A DNA stretch of 64,000 nt from Variovorax gracilis (lineage in GTDB: Bacteria > Pseudomonadota > Gammaproteobacteria > Burkholderiales > Burkholderiaceae_C), in the NCBI RefSeq assembly GCF_030317115.1, contig NZ_JASZYF010000015.1, forward strand, positions 1 through 64,000, given 5' to 3'. The notes below the pieces were generated by a model. It ran no database searches and was not told the origin of the DNA. It saw nothing but the letters and a program-made list of their open reading frames with translations. Below, piece after piece: positions 1 through 8,167 of the stretch. Numbering within the stretch: the first letter of the stretch is position 1; the number at the start of each line of letters is the position of its first letter. The translations under genes and the position numbers were made by a program.

Positions 1-1
1 C

Positions 2-1144
2 GACTCCCTCGCGCTGCGCCGCTACCAGGTCGAGCCGCAGGACGAGCGCGTGCCGACACCGGAGGAAGCACAGGCCATCGAAGCCCTGGAAGCCGAGCGC
101 GAGCGTCTCTCGAAGGCCTATCACAGGAACGAGGACCACGAGGATTCCGATGCCGACGACTACGAGGCCGAGGAAGAGCGCCTGTCCACTGCCTTGGACG
201 ACCTGGAGGACAAGCTCGACGCCGCCCGCACGGCCTTGCGGGGGTGGACGCCTGAGCAGATGGCGCGCACCGGTGCACTGCTTCGCATCGACCACGCCGG
301 ACGGTTGACGGTCCATCGGGGCCTCATCCGGCCCGAGGGCCGGGAGGCAAGGAAGGGTGGTGCGGACAAGGACGCTGGCCGTTCAGGCTCCGGCGTTGGT
401 GGAAACGGATACGGCAGCGGGGATGAAGCAGAACACGGCGAGCGCGAATCATCGGAGGACACGAGGAGGCGCCCCGAGTTCAGCGAGAAGCTCATGCGCG
501 ACCTCACTGCCCATCGCACCGCCGCCCTCCAAGCCGCACTGACGCAGAACCCCCGCGTGGCGCTGGTCACGCTCGTGCACCGGATGGCCGAGACCGTCTT
601 CGGCCAGTACAGCCGGGGCAACGATGTGGTGAAGGTGAACGTGCACCTGACCAGCGACTACAGCCTGGCGCAGCACGCCACCGGCTACGAGAACTCGCCG
701 GCCGGCGCGATCCTCGGCCAGGCCGAAACGGCGTGGGGCGACCGGCTCCCCGGCAATCCCGAGGCGATGTTCGCCTGGCTGCTCGGCCAGGACCGCGAGA
801 CGCTGCTGGAACTGCTCGCCTACTGCACCGCACGCAGCATCGACGCCGTCGCGGGCCGCGAATGCACACGCGATCAGAGCGATGCCATCGCCGAGGCCCT
901 CGGCATCGACATGGCCGACTGGTGGGTGCCCACCGCCGCGAACTACCTCGGCAACGTCAGCAAGGCCAAGGCGCTGGAGGCCGTGAAGGAAGCGACCGGC
1001 ATCGATTCCACCAAGGCCGTGGCCGGCATGAAGAAGCCCGACGCCATCGCGTACTGCGCATCCAAGCTCGAAGGCTTGCGCTGGCTGCCTGCGCCGCTGC
1101 GTGCATCCACCGCTGTCCCTGCAGCGGCCGAGGATGACGAATAG
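2..1144 (+). CDS. ParB-family plasmid partition/nuclease-like protein, 3' part
   Basis: The frame is open from the left edge, so the N-terminus, where the ParB/Srx DNA-binding or nuclease domain would sit, is outside the window; the GTG at 50 is probably internal. About 380 residues are visible: an acidic, Glu/Asp-rich coiled region (first ~75 residues after position 50), a charged Gly/Ser/Lys linker, then a compact helical C-terminal domain ending in an acidic tail. This layout fits the long (about 650 aa) ParB/RepB/Spo0J-like proteins of conjugative plasmids and integrative elements; that assignment is from family resemblance, since no catalytic motif is visible. It would be a second ParB-type protein, distinct from the compact ParB at 24.2 kb. 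It is followed by two small genes and then oriT and the relaxase genes. Confidence 0.6.
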   Translation, partial: DSLALRRYQVEPQDERVPTPEEAQAIEALEAERERLSKAYHRNEDHEDSDADDYEAEEERLSTALDDLEDKLDAARTALRGWTPEQMARTGALLRIDHAGRLTVHRGLIRPEGREARKGGADKDAGRSGSGVGGNGYGSGDEAEHGERESSEDTRRRPEFSEKLMRDLTAHRTAALQAALTQNPRVALVTLVHRMAETVFGQYSRGNDVVKVNVHLTSDYSLAQHATGYENSPAGAILGQAETAWGDRLPGNPEAMFAWLLGQDRETLLELLAYCTARSIDAVAGRECTRDQSDAIAEALGIDMADWWVPTAANYLGNVSKAKALEAVKEATGIDSTKAVAGMKKPDAIAYCASKLEGLRWLPAPLRASTAVPAAAEDDE

Positions 1145-1218
1145 CCGTCATGGCGCGCCGCACGAAGTGGCGGCGCTTCCCTGAACACCTCCCCCCTCTC
1201 TTCCTTCAGGAGACCTTC

Positions 1219-1488
1219 ATGATCACACGCACCTTGATGGTGGCCACCGCTACCGGCATTGCGGCGCTGGCGGCTCTCGGCCTGTTCCTGCGCCAGCCGC
1301 AACCGGACCCGGCATCCCATGCTTCGCCTTCGGACTTCGCCACACGCTTCCAACCCGTGCTGGATGGCATTGGCAGCACGCGCGACCTTGCACCCGTCCC
1401 GCTGGGCGATGTCGCGCCGACCGATCGTGTCGGCGCTGCAGGCACGGGATCGGAGAAACACCGTGAACCCGGCCAGCACCCGCGCTGA
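1219..1488 (+). CDS. small membrane-anchored or exported hypothetical protein
   Basis: This 89-residue protein has one hydrophobic N-terminal segment (about residues 5-23, after Met-Ile-Thr-Arg) and then a Pro/Ala/Asp-rich polar tail with no recognised domain. The ATG at 1219 is chosen over an upstream in-frame ATG at 1150 because an AGGAG-type ribosome site lies just 5' of it and the signal-anchor then begins at residue 1. It may be a membrane-anchored accessory protein of the conjugative element, but no family is recognised. Its 3' end overlaps the next gene by 26 bases, which suggests translational coupling. Confidence 0.45.
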   Translation: MITRTLMVATATGIAALAALGLFLRQPQPDPASHASPSDFATRFQPVLDGIGSTRDLAPVPLGDVAPTDRVGAAGTGSEKHREPGQHPR

Positions 1489-1720
1489 CGCCCCGGGGGA
1501 CGAACACCCTCCGCGGCTCTCCGGTTTCGAGGGCCGATGCCTGTGCCGTCGCACCTGCGAGTGCGAAGAACTGCTGCAGCTGGCGGTGCTCGGGGTCGAG
1601 GACGCTCAAGCCCGGCACGGCGATGACGAGGCGCTGAACCAGGTCGCAGCCCTCCTGCGCGAGGCCGAGCGCTGCGTCGAAGAGGCCCGCGTGATCGCAG
1701 CCCGTTGGAAAAACGCGTAG
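1463..1720 (+). CDS. small cysteine-rich hypothetical protein
   Basis: This is an 85-residue protein with a GTG start inside the end of the preceding gene. A cysteine cluster (Cys-Leu-Cys-Arg-Arg-Thr-Cys-Glu-Cys, about residues 27-35) could bind zinc; it is followed by an amphipathic helical C-terminus rich in Ala, Glu and Arg. No family is recognised. The overlap with the upstream gene and the hairpin downstream support it as the last gene of a short operon on the conjugative element. Confidence 0.4.
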   Translation: MNPASTRADAPGDEHPPRLSGFEGRCLCRRTCECEELLQLAVLGVEDAQARHGDDEALNQVAALLREAERCVEEARVIAARWKNA

Positions 1721-1768
1721 CGCTCGACATCAGGTCACGAGCATCGAGCAAGGACCCCAGCGGCGATG

Positions 1769-1794
1769 AGGGCTGGCATCACGATGCCAGCCCT
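1769..1794 (+). terminator. perfect 11-bp hairpin after the parB-side operon
   Basis: AGGGCTGGCAT and ATGCCAGCCCT form a perfect 11-bp GC-rich stem with a CACG loop, about 50 bases after the stop of the preceding gene. It is followed by TCGTCTTG rather than a clean U-run, so it is a probable but not canonical intrinsic terminator. It could also be a structural element of the oriT region that follows. Confidence 0.5.
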
Positions 1795-1981
1795 TCGTCT
1801 TGACTGGATCGCACACGGAGGCGGCCAAAGCCGACCCTTGTTGCGAAGATGGCCAACGCGGGGTGCGGCGCGACGAAGGGGATGAGCCCATGCACCGTGG
1901 AAACTGGCGCCGCCTGGCATCTGATGCAGGCATCGACGTCGGTGTCGGCATGCCGAACGCAGAGTCCTTGTGTGGCCGTGA

Positions 1982-1991
1982 GGGCAGGATA
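1982..1991 (-). other. oriT: candidate oriT nic site (RP4/MOBP type)
   Basis: Read on the minus strand, these ten bases are TATCCTGCCC. This is identical to the core of the RP4 (IncP) nick region, which is cleaved after the G of TATCCTG. It lies about 40 bases upstream of the mobC-like gene and 600 bases upstream of a MOBP-type relaxase, exactly where an oriT is expected. A short palindrome ACACC-CTA-GGTGT (2012-2024) sits between it and mobC and could bind the accessory protein. The site match is seen directly; function is inferred from motif plus context. The remainder of 1721-2030 shows no convincing gene. Confidence 0.65.
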
Positions 1992-2030
1992 GACTGGCGT
2001 CAGACATTGTTTACACCCTAGGTGTTCGTG

Positions 2031-2597
2031 ATGCCCTCTTCACCCCGTTCCGCTGTGATCTCGATGCGGCTGCCATCGGAAAACAAGGCACGCTTGGGGG
2101 CTCTGGCGGCGCAGCATCGGCTCAGCGAATCGGGGCTACTGGCGAAACTTGTCGACGAGGTGCTCCGGTCGAACCACGAATCGATCCGCGATGCGTGCGT
2201 GCCAACCGCTACCGGGCCAAATGAAGCAGAGGGTGCGCGGGACGATCGCATCACCTTGCGGCTGCGCCGTGGCGACCGCACCTTGGCCGGCGCGCGTGCG
2301 GGTGCGCGCGGCATGAAGACCGCCAGCTACCTGGCCATGTTGGTCCACAACCATGTTCGCGCGGCCCCGGTCCTGCCGCCACAGGAACTGGATGAGATCA
2401 GGACCAGCGCTGCCCAGTTGGCAGCCCTTGGCAGGCAACTGCGGTTGTTCGACATGCCGAACACTCTCCCGGAGCCATCGGCCTCGGAACTCCGCGACCT
2501 CATGGCCCGTACGCGCCGCGAAGTGGAATCGGCGAGGGAAGCGGCCGCTGCCGTCGTTCGGCGCAACCTGATCAGTTGGGAGGCCGGCGATGCCTGA
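2031..2597 (+). CDS. mobC: MobC-like relaxosome accessory protein
   Basis: This 188-residue protein lies directly 5' of and overlaps the relaxase gene, the usual place for a relaxosome accessory factor that binds oriT and loads the relaxase. Its N-terminal part (Val-Ile-Ser-Met-Arg-Leu-Pro, then a helix) looks like a ribbon-helix-helix DNA-binding fold. A second similar segment begins near residue 70 (Asp-Asp-Arg-Ile-Thr-Leu-Arg-Leu-Arg), followed by the helical C-terminus seen in plasmid mobilization proteins. ATG 2031 is preferred to GTG 2022, although neither has a strong ribosome site. The assignment rests on context and fold pattern. Confidence 0.6.
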   Translation: MPSSPRSAVISMRLPSENKARLGALAAQHRLSESGLLAKLVDEVLRSNHESIRDACVPTATGPNEAEGARDDRITLRLRRGDRTLAGARAGARGMKTASYLAMLVHNHVRAAPVLPPQELDEIRTSAAQLAALGRQLRLFDMPNTLPEPSASELRDLMARTRREVESAREAAAAVVRRNLISWEAGDA

Positions 2598-3687
2598 TCG
2601 GGTCACCGGCATGTTGCGCTCCGCTGCGGGGGCGACACGGGACATGACGCTGGACATTGTCAGCTACGGGCGGCGCGGGCCGAGCGGCACGCTGAGGCTG
2701 GGCACCGAACAGGTCGAGCAGATCAAACGCACGGTAAGCCGGACGCCGGAGGTGATGGTGAAAGTGTCGGGTGGCGGTAGAGACTCCGGCGCCGTCGACG
2801 CACACGTTCGCTATATCGGTCGTCACGGCAAGTTGCCCTTGGAAACGGACGAGGGGCTGACCTTGCAAGGGAAAAGTGTGGCCAAAGCTATCGCGGAAGA
2901 CTGGCAACTTGAGCTGTGCCGCAGCCAGTACAGGCCGAAGCCAGCGGAGGGTCAGAAGGACACCCGAGCGAAACTGGTTCACAACATCGTGCTGTCGATG
3001 CCGGCGGGCACGCCGCCGGAAAAGGTCCTGGCGGCCGCGCGCCTCTTCGCGCGGGAGAACTTTGCGCTTCAGTATCGCTATGCAATGGTTCTGCACACGG
3101 ACCAGCCGCACCCTCACGTTCATCTGGTGGTCAAGTGCGAGCACGAGTACCAACCGGGCAAGCGCCTGTACGTCCGCAAAGAAACACTGCGCCAATGGCG
3201 CGAGCAGTTTGCAGAACTGATGCGGGAGCAAGGCGTTGCGGCCAACGCAACGCCCCGACAAGTGCGAGGGCAGGTGCGCAAGCCCTATCGAGATGCCATC
3301 CACCACCGACTTCGCGCAATCCGTGCCGTCAGCCAGACAAGCCCGCACGAACGTTCGCAACGAACCATACCCGCGACCTCCACGTTCATGCGCGCGAAGC
3401 TGGCCCGCTTGCTCGGGGCGCTGAACGAGGGGCCATCCGTTTTGCAAACGGGAAAAGACACGATGCTGAGCACACGCGCCCAGGTAGCCGCCAACTGGCG
3501 CGAGTCAGCAGACAGGCTGCGCCTCCAGGGGCACACGGAACTGGCGAGCCAGGCTGCCCGATTTGTGGCGGCGATGGCTCCGGTCCGAACCGATGCCGAG
3601 CGCATGGCTGCGCGTTGGCGAGTTCAAGTACGCTCGCCGATGCAGGAGCGCATCCCCCCCAGCGGGCAGGGCGAACGAAGTCGGTAG
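2590..3687 (+). CDS. MOBP-type conjugative relaxase (MobA/VirD2-like)
   Basis: This is a transesterase that would nick oriT, stay covalently bound to the 5' end and pilot the strand into the recipient. The 365 residues contain the three-histidine metal motif His-Pro-His-Val-His-Leu near residue 178, preceded by the beta strand Tyr-Ala-Met-Val-Leu-His-Thr-Asp. The block Val-Arg-Tyr-Ile-Gly-Arg near residue 73, with Tyr 75, is the likely region of the nucleophile. The C-terminal third is basic and lacks a primase or helicase domain, so this is a compact MOBP relaxase. It overlaps the mobC-like gene by 8 bases. The matching nic site lies 600 bases upstream. Confidence 0.8.
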   Translation: MPDRVTGMLRSAAGATRDMTLDIVSYGRRGPSGTLRLGTEQVEQIKRTVSRTPEVMVKVSGGGRDSGAVDAHVRYIGRHGKLPLETDEGLTLQGKSVAKAIAEDWQLELCRSQYRPKPAEGQKDTRAKLVHNIVLSMPAGTPPEKVLAAARLFARENFALQYRYAMVLHTDQPHPHVHLVVKCEHEYQPGKRLYVRKETLRQWREQFAELMREQGVAANATPRQVRGQVRKPYRDAIHHRLRAIRAVSQTSPHERSQRTIPATSTFMRAKLARLLGALNEGPSVLQTGKDTMLSTRAQVAANWRESADRLRLQGHTELASQAARFVAAMAPVRTDAERMAARWRVQVRSPMQERIPPSGQGERSR

Positions 3688-3774
3688 AGGTCCTGTTGCC
3701 ACGGATCAGCCTCACCGCCGGCGGCAGCAACGCATCGAGCGATCCGATCGTGCTGAAAGACGCAGCAGCCCGAT

Positions 3775-4128
3775 GTGGAGCCTGGTCGCGAATCTGATCG
3801 CGCCGCTCTACTGGGCGGTGCGCTGCGCGCGCAGGTCGAGACTTCGCTTGGCGCGGAGTCGGTGTTGCGCGAGCGGGATGCGATCGTGGCGGTGGCGATT
3901 CGCGACAGCGAGGAGGCGCTGCGGCTTGCGCGGGTCCAGTGCCGGATCGATGCCGTGGATCTTAGGACGATCGCGCGCAGCCAGTTCTCGCTGTGTGCGG
4001 CGCGGACCTCGCGGCTGCGGGTGCAGAGTGGGCAGTCGACGCAGAGGGCGAGGCGTCGCCTTGGGGGCGGGGTCGAGGCGAGCGCCCCGGGCCCCCGGAC
4101 TCCCGCCTGCCACGCCGGCCGGTTGTAG
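3775..4128 (+). CDS. uncertain hypothetical protein
   Basis: This is a 117-residue frame from a GTG start with a plausible helical stretch (Glu/Arg/Leu/Val-rich, about residues 25-75, with two cysteines) and a low-complexity Arg/Gly/Pro tail. No family is recognised and no ribosome site stands out. It lies in the patchwork between relaxase and toxin genes, so it may be a decayed gene. Beyond it, 4129-4356 shows nothing convincing on either strand. Confidence 0.25.
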   Translation: MEPGRESDRAALLGGALRAQVETSLGAESVLRERDAIVAVAIRDSEEALRLARVQCRIDAVDLRTIARSQFSLCAARTSRLRVQSGQSTQRARRRLGGGVEASAPGPRTPACHAGRL

Positions 4129-4356
4129 CATCCGGCCCTCCATTGGACCCTCTGGAGGCCACCAGCCCGACGACGTGGGTCATGGACAAGCGCTCTTTCC
4201 TGACCGGCGGACGGCAGTGCTCACCACTGCGCGCACCACCACATCGACCGGCGGCGGCGATTCCGGCGCCAGGCGCCGCAGCATCGCGTTTGGACCGTCA
4301 TTGCGCGCGCCGGGTTGGGATCGCTCAAGCCTTCAGCGGGGCCGGCGCGCGACATT

Positions 4357-4644
4357 TCAGCGTGCCTTTTTCCCGGGAGCGCGGTGCTCGAAGTCCGCGG
4401 CGTCGGGCTGCCGTCCCTCACCAATGTCGATCATGATGCGCCGCGACAGCATGCGCAGCCAGGCGGGCTTCGCCTGGGACACGTACTTCAGCAGGCGCGC
4501 CCTGTTCTCCGGCGTGGGCTCGTAGTGCCTGAACATGGATTGCGCATTCCGGATGAACCTGAGCGCATCCGCCGACGTCGCGGCCGGCCTCGTCCACGTC
4601 GAGTAGGGATCCGGCCGGGGCTCGATGGGCTTGCTTTTTTTCAT
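4357..4644 (-). CDS. small basic hypothetical protein
   Basis: This is a 95-residue protein starting Met-Lys-Lys-Ser-Lys, with an excellent ribosome site (TGAGGAGATCGCC before the ATG) located inside the end of the upstream gene. The middle is helical and aromatic (Phe-Ile-Arg-Asn-Ala-Gln-Ser-Met-Phe-Arg-His-Tyr) and both termini are basic. No family is recognised. It is the second gene of a two-gene leftward operon with the small gene at 4655. The clear translation signal makes it a better gene candidate than its neighbours. Confidence 0.55.
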   Translation of the reverse strand: MKKSKPIEPRPDPYSTWTRPAATSADALRFIRNAQSMFRHYEPTPENRARLLKYVSQAKPAWLRMLSRRIMIDIGEGRQPDAADFEHRAPGKKAR

Positions 4645-4654
4645 GGCGATCTCC

Positions 4655-4915
4655 TCATTTCGGCAGCAGTCCAGCCAGCGCGTCGCGCGTGGGCTTCTGA
4701 TTCATCATGAGCATGTGGTCGATCCCGTAGTCCCTGAGCGTGATGACGTGGTCGCGCTTGTGCAGCCAGAGCTCCAGAAGGCGCGCCGAGTACGCCGGCT
4801 GGGTGCCGTCTCCGGGCACGCTGACGACATCGATGATCGGTTGCGGCTCGCCAGCCCACCCCACAAGACGGCGCCCTTCGTCCGATTCGCGGGCCTTGGC
4901 TTGGGCAAGTCCCAT
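4655..4915 (-). CDS. hypothetical protein, possible C-terminal hydrolase fragment
   Basis: The 86-residue frame ends 10 bases before the next leftward gene and carries that gene's ribosome site. Its sequence (Val-Ser-Val-Pro-Gly-Asp-Gly-Thr-Gln-Pro, then helix and strand, then His-Met-Leu-Met) resembles the C-terminal strand-helix end of an alpha/beta hydrolase with its Asp and His, but no nucleophile elbow is present. It may be a 5'-truncated remnant. The start is uncertain because the frame is open upstream and no ribosome site is visible. Confidence 0.35.
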   Translation of the reverse strand: MGLAQAKARESDEGRRLVGWAGEPQPIIDVVSVPGDGTQPAYSARLLELWLHKRDHVITLRDYGIDHMLMMNQKPTRDALAGLLPK

Positions 4916-5302
4916 TTCAACTGGACACCCCGGACATTTCCGGCATCGCTTGTCCTTTCGAAGTCACGCGCAGCCGGGTGTACCACCTGCACGCAGGAAG
5001 CGTTTGCCGTAAGTGGCCGTTCCGTCGGCCACCTGGACAAAATGCGCGCGCGCCCGTTGCGGGCGGCGCCTCGCCGCAACCGCTCAACCCGAGACTGGCG
5101 CTGCTGGATCTTCGGGTCATCATGGCCCCAGATCCTGGAGCCTTGCTGCGAATGACGCTGAGCCTAGCCGGTCAATCGCCGACGCGCGTTCGCGGGTACG
5201 CGGTGGCGAATTGTCGTGAGGTAAAGAGAACGTGCTTTGAGCTACATCAAGGCCTTGTCCACGGGCTTGCGTAGCATTACTTCTCACAACAGGAGACTTT
5301 CC
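4916..5302. other. 387-bp stretch without a supported gene
   Basis: No frame here has both a translation signal and protein-like composition. The stretch may contain the lost 5' part of the hydrolase-like fragment at 4655. An AGGAGA ribosome site at about 5290 belongs to the next small gene. Confidence 0.4.
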
Positions 5303-5500
5303 ATGCATGCAACTTCCGAATCGTTGAAGCGCGATGCGGACACTTCCGACTTCTTGGCGCGTGAAGTGCCTCTCGTCCATTCTTACTTGAATCAGTTGGC
5401 GGGGCTCGCACCATGGCCCGCCGCCATATGGGAGTTCTGGCGGGGCCAGTCCTCGCGCTATTTAACCTTTCTCGCTGGCGGCGCCCCATTCGACGCCTGA
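5303..5500 (+). CDS. small hypothetical protein
   Basis: This is a 65-residue protein preceded by an ACAGGAGAC ribosome site at good spacing, which decides the ATG at 5303. It is helical, with an aromatic C-terminal half (Trp-Pro-Ala-Ala-Ile-Trp-Glu-Phe-Trp-Arg) reminiscent of small phasin-like or polyester-granule-associated proteins. That resemblance is weak and based only on composition. No neighbours inform its function. Confidence 0.4.
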   Translation: MHATSESLKRDADTSDFLAREVPLVHSYLNQLAGLAPWPAAIWEFWRGQSSRYLTFLAGGAPFDA

Positions 5501-5881
5501 TTGGGGCGATGCTTGGGTGGCGGGCAGCGCTCGAAACATCCGTGGGCCCGCGAGCAGCGAGAGGTTGAATTGCCTGTGTTGGAGAGGATCGGGCGCATGT
5601 GCGGAGCGATTTCCTCATAGAGACCCTGTGCCTGCTGACGGCCGCGAACGGGGAATTCGTCTGTGACGACTGCAGGATAGACATCGGCCCGGCCCCTTCC
5701 GCAGGCCAATCGCGGTCCGCTGGGTGGGCCCATCGTCGGGATCCTGTGCCCCTTCGACGTCGAACACCGCGCGCTCAGGCTGTGTGAACTTGCGTTCTTG
5801 CGCGCCGTGGCACGTTGTTGCCGGAAACCTGGATTGAAATCTACCGAGGGGAGCGCGCAGGCCGCTCCGAGGATTGTGGTG
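5501..5881. other. 381-bp stretch without a supported gene
   Basis: Frames exist on both strands but none has a plausible ribosome site, recognisable domain or protein-like composition. Nothing else stands out. Confidence 0.4.
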
Positions 5882-6202
5882 ATGACCAACTCTGCAGTTC
5901 ATAGGTTCGAGTACAACGGCTGGAATGTGGTGGTTGAGCTAGATGGTTCGACCCCCGACGGAGTCATCTCTGGCCGTGCGGATCTTCATTGGAATGAGGG
6001 CCACCGATGCCGGATAGCCTTAGCAGGTCGACATGAAAGCGGAGCGAGTGCGATCGCCTCCCTGTCCCAGCGATCGCGCGTCTTCATTGACGACTGGCGA
6101 ACGAACCGCCTCGAAGATGGTTCGGACTTTCCCTTTCAGCAGACAAGCTCTGAAAGCTGCGTGCGGAAAGTCATGGAGCGGGCGGTCCATCAAATGAAGT
6201 GA
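5882..6202 (+). CDS. conserved-looking hypothetical protein
   Basis: This is a 106-residue soluble protein from ATG 5882. The first 80 residues alternate strands and short helices (Tyr-Asn-Gly-Trp-Asn-Val-Val-Val, then Cys-Arg-Ile-Ala-Leu, then Val-Phe-Ile-Asp-Asp-Trp), a pattern typical of small alpha/beta proteins found widely in Burkholderiales as uncharacterised families. No catalytic motif is evident. It ends about 220 bases before the convergent zeta-like gene; that gap holds no supported gene. Confidence 0.5.
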   Translation: MTNSAVHRFEYNGWNVVVELDGSTPDGVISGRADLHWNEGHRCRIALAGRHESGASAIASLSQRSRVFIDDWRTNRLEDGSDFPFQQTSSESCVRKVMERAVHQMK

Positions 6203-6420
6203 TAGGTATCGGTAATCCCGGCATACCGACTCCCAACCTTCAGCCGAGTTGTCCGTGCCGAGTAAGGCGGGGTGCATGGCGCAGGGAAGCGGAGGGCAGG
6301 CGCCAGCGCGCGACGAAGCGGCCGGGCTCCGATTGGCTGAGGCGGCGTGAAGTTCGCGCCGCTCGGTCCGAACTTCTCCAGTGTGCATGCGAAGAGTCGA
6401 GTTGGCGTCCCATGCTCGTG

Positions 6421-7599
6421 TCATCGCGTGGGCGGTCCTTTGGGCGGCAGTTCCCTGGCTTTTCGCTCCTGAGCCGTCGTTTCGCGCGCGGCGATTCGCG
6501 CCATGTCGCCGCGCTCGATGCGCTGTGCAATGTTCTCGCGGGCATGAAGCAACAAGCGGCGGGCTTCTTCAGGTGGATACCGTTCCGCTTCGATGACTGC
6601 CAGGCCGAAGGCCTTCACAGCCCTTGAGTGATGAGGAAACTCCTTCTCGAACTCGAAACGGTTCATCACCCGGAATGCGCCGGCCTCGCGTGCCCAGCGC
6701 AGCATCTGAGATGCAGCTGGATCCTTCTCACAGCGTGCGACCGCCTGGTTGCGCCAAGTGACCGTCTGGCTGGCCAGGTCGCGCGGAACCCCGGGATCGT
6801 TGGCAAGGCGCTGAACCAACGTCTCCCACCGCATTGCAAACTGAACGAGTTCCTTCGCTGAGCTTGGCTTGTCCATCAGCACCTCGAGCGTCTCCTGAGC
6901 GCGCGGAAGTCGATTCAGAGCGCCGTCGATCACCCGACTCTCGTAGATCTGGCCGCCCATGTGGGTGATGACGCGCAGGCCGTCCACCGACCGTCGGTGT
7001 TCCATCGTGCCCAGCAAAACTGCCACATTCCTGAACGCCAACTCGTGGTTCTGGGCCGAGGGCTGCTCGGCTGCCAATCCGACGCGTCGCCTCATCTCGT
7101 AGCGTGCCATCATGGCGAGGCGGCTCTCCTCACGCGAGGTAGCCACAAAGATGGCCTGGACGATGTACCCATGATGGCGCAGGTCCGCTGCCAGCTTGGG
7201 CACCGCGTCGATGTCGACAGTCTCGATCTCTGCCACGAGGTTCAGCCGCTGTTTTTGCACGTCGGCTACCAGCCGATCGAACCAGGCCCGACAGTGCATC
7301 GCGATTCTGCCGGCCGTCATTGGCGGAATGTCGACACCTCCCGTCCACTGAGGATGGTACGCACGCAGTCGGTTGATGGATACATGCACGGCGGTGGGCG
7401 CGGTTTGCGTCAGCTGCTTGCGCAGTTGCACGGCGGCATAGGAGGTGCCGGCACCGGGCTGGCCTGCGACAATCATCGCGACGGGCTGTTCCGCACTCTG
7501 AACGTTCGCGAGCAAATCGGGCGCCACGCATCGCTCGTAAAGCCTGCGCAGCTCGCGCTCCGAGGTCGCGGAGGAAGGGACCGAGGCGACGCGTGTCAT
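6421..7599 (-). CDS. zeta-toxin-family protein with a degenerate active site
   Basis: The 392-residue protein has the zeta (PF06414-like) P-loop kinase order. There is a glycine-rich loop at residues 46-53, a His-Pro motif at 82-83 after the second strand, and the Arg/Tyr-rich helix later in the domain. Active zeta toxins phosphorylate UDP-N-acetylglucosamine. Here the Walker A lysine is Thr 52 (Gly-Ala-Gly-Thr-Ser) and the catalytic-base aspartate position before Arg-x-x-His-Pro reads Asn 76. It is therefore probably catalytically inactive as a kinase, or a divergent subgroup. It is the last gene of the transfer operon, and its ATG overlaps the antitoxin stop (ATGA). A helical C-terminal extension of about 150 residues is present. 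Confidence 0.75.
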   Translation of the reverse strand: MTRVASVPSSATSERELRRLYERCVAPDLLANVQSAEQPVAMIVAGQPGAGTSYAAVQLRKQLTQTAPTAVHVSINRLRAYHPQWTGGVDIPPMTAGRIAMHCRAWFDRLVADVQKQRLNLVAEIETVDIDAVPKLAADLRHHGYIVQAIFVATSREESRLAMMARYEMRRRVGLAAEQPSAQNHELAFRNVAVLLGTMEHRRSVDGLRVITHMGGQIYESRVIDGALNRLPRAQETLEVLMDKPSSAKELVQFAMRWETLVQRLANDPGVPRDLASQTVTWRNQAVARCEKDPAASQMLRWAREAGAFRVMNRFEFEKEFPHHSRAVKAFGLAVIEAERYPPEEARRLLLHARENIAQRIERGDMARIAARETTAQERKARELPPKGPPTR

Positions 7600-8075
7600 C
7601 CCGATTCCTCCTGATTCTCGGGGTCGGCGGCCGGGCCGTAGCGGGTCAGCAGAGCCCGAATGGCTTCGGCATCGGCTGGGTCGAGCGTCGCGAGGTCTTC
7701 GCGTGCGATTTCGCGCTCCTGCTGCAGGCGAGCGATCTCACTATCTTGGGGATGGTCGGCATCGAGCAGGCTTTGAATCAGGATCGTGTGTGACGCGACA
7801 AACTGGTTGATCAGGGCGAGAGCCAACTCGGCATCGAGCACGGTCTTCGAAGAGTCCCACTGCCGATCGTCATACGCGAAATAGGGGCGGGTGGCCTCCG
7901 CCACCCGATGCTCCTGCGGTCGCTCGTCATCGATGGAAAAATCGCCGATTCGCACCGCCTTTGTGACCATCATGCGGATGACGTCCGGCAGTTCCATACC
8001 GCGCTCCTGCGCCATCTTCATCGCCTTCTCGGCGATGGCGCGATCGATGCGGATGCGAAGGTGCAGGTTGTCCAT
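7596..8075 (-). CDS. RelB/DinJ-like antitoxin paired with the zeta-like protein
   Basis: This 159-residue protein begins with a RelB/DinJ-type ribbon-helix-helix segment (Leu-His-Leu-Arg-Ile-Arg-Ile-Asp, then two helices, about residues 1-48). A Glu/Asp-rich helical C-terminal region follows that would be the toxin-binding part. It overlaps the zeta-like gene by 4 bases, the arrangement of an autoregulated toxin-antitoxin operon. ATG 8075 is preferred over ATG 8129 because it starts the conserved domain directly; a GGAGG lies 15-20 bases upstream, which is a little distant. As partner of a probably dead kinase it may persist as a regulator. Confidence 0.6.
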   Translation of the reverse strand: MDNLHLRIRIDRAIAEKAMKMAQERGMELPDVIRMMVTKAVRIGDFSIDDERPQEHRVAEATRPYFAYDDRQWDSSKTVLDAELALALINQFVASHTILIQSLLDADHPQDSEIARLQQEREIAREDLATLDPADAEAIRALLTRYGPAADPENQEESG

Positions 8076-8167
8076 GCGACCGCGTGTTATAGCAGCCTCC
8101 GCAAGGCGCAATTGCGATGGTGCATGCACCGCAGAAGCTCAGGGACTCGTCGGCCATCTGCCGCAGG

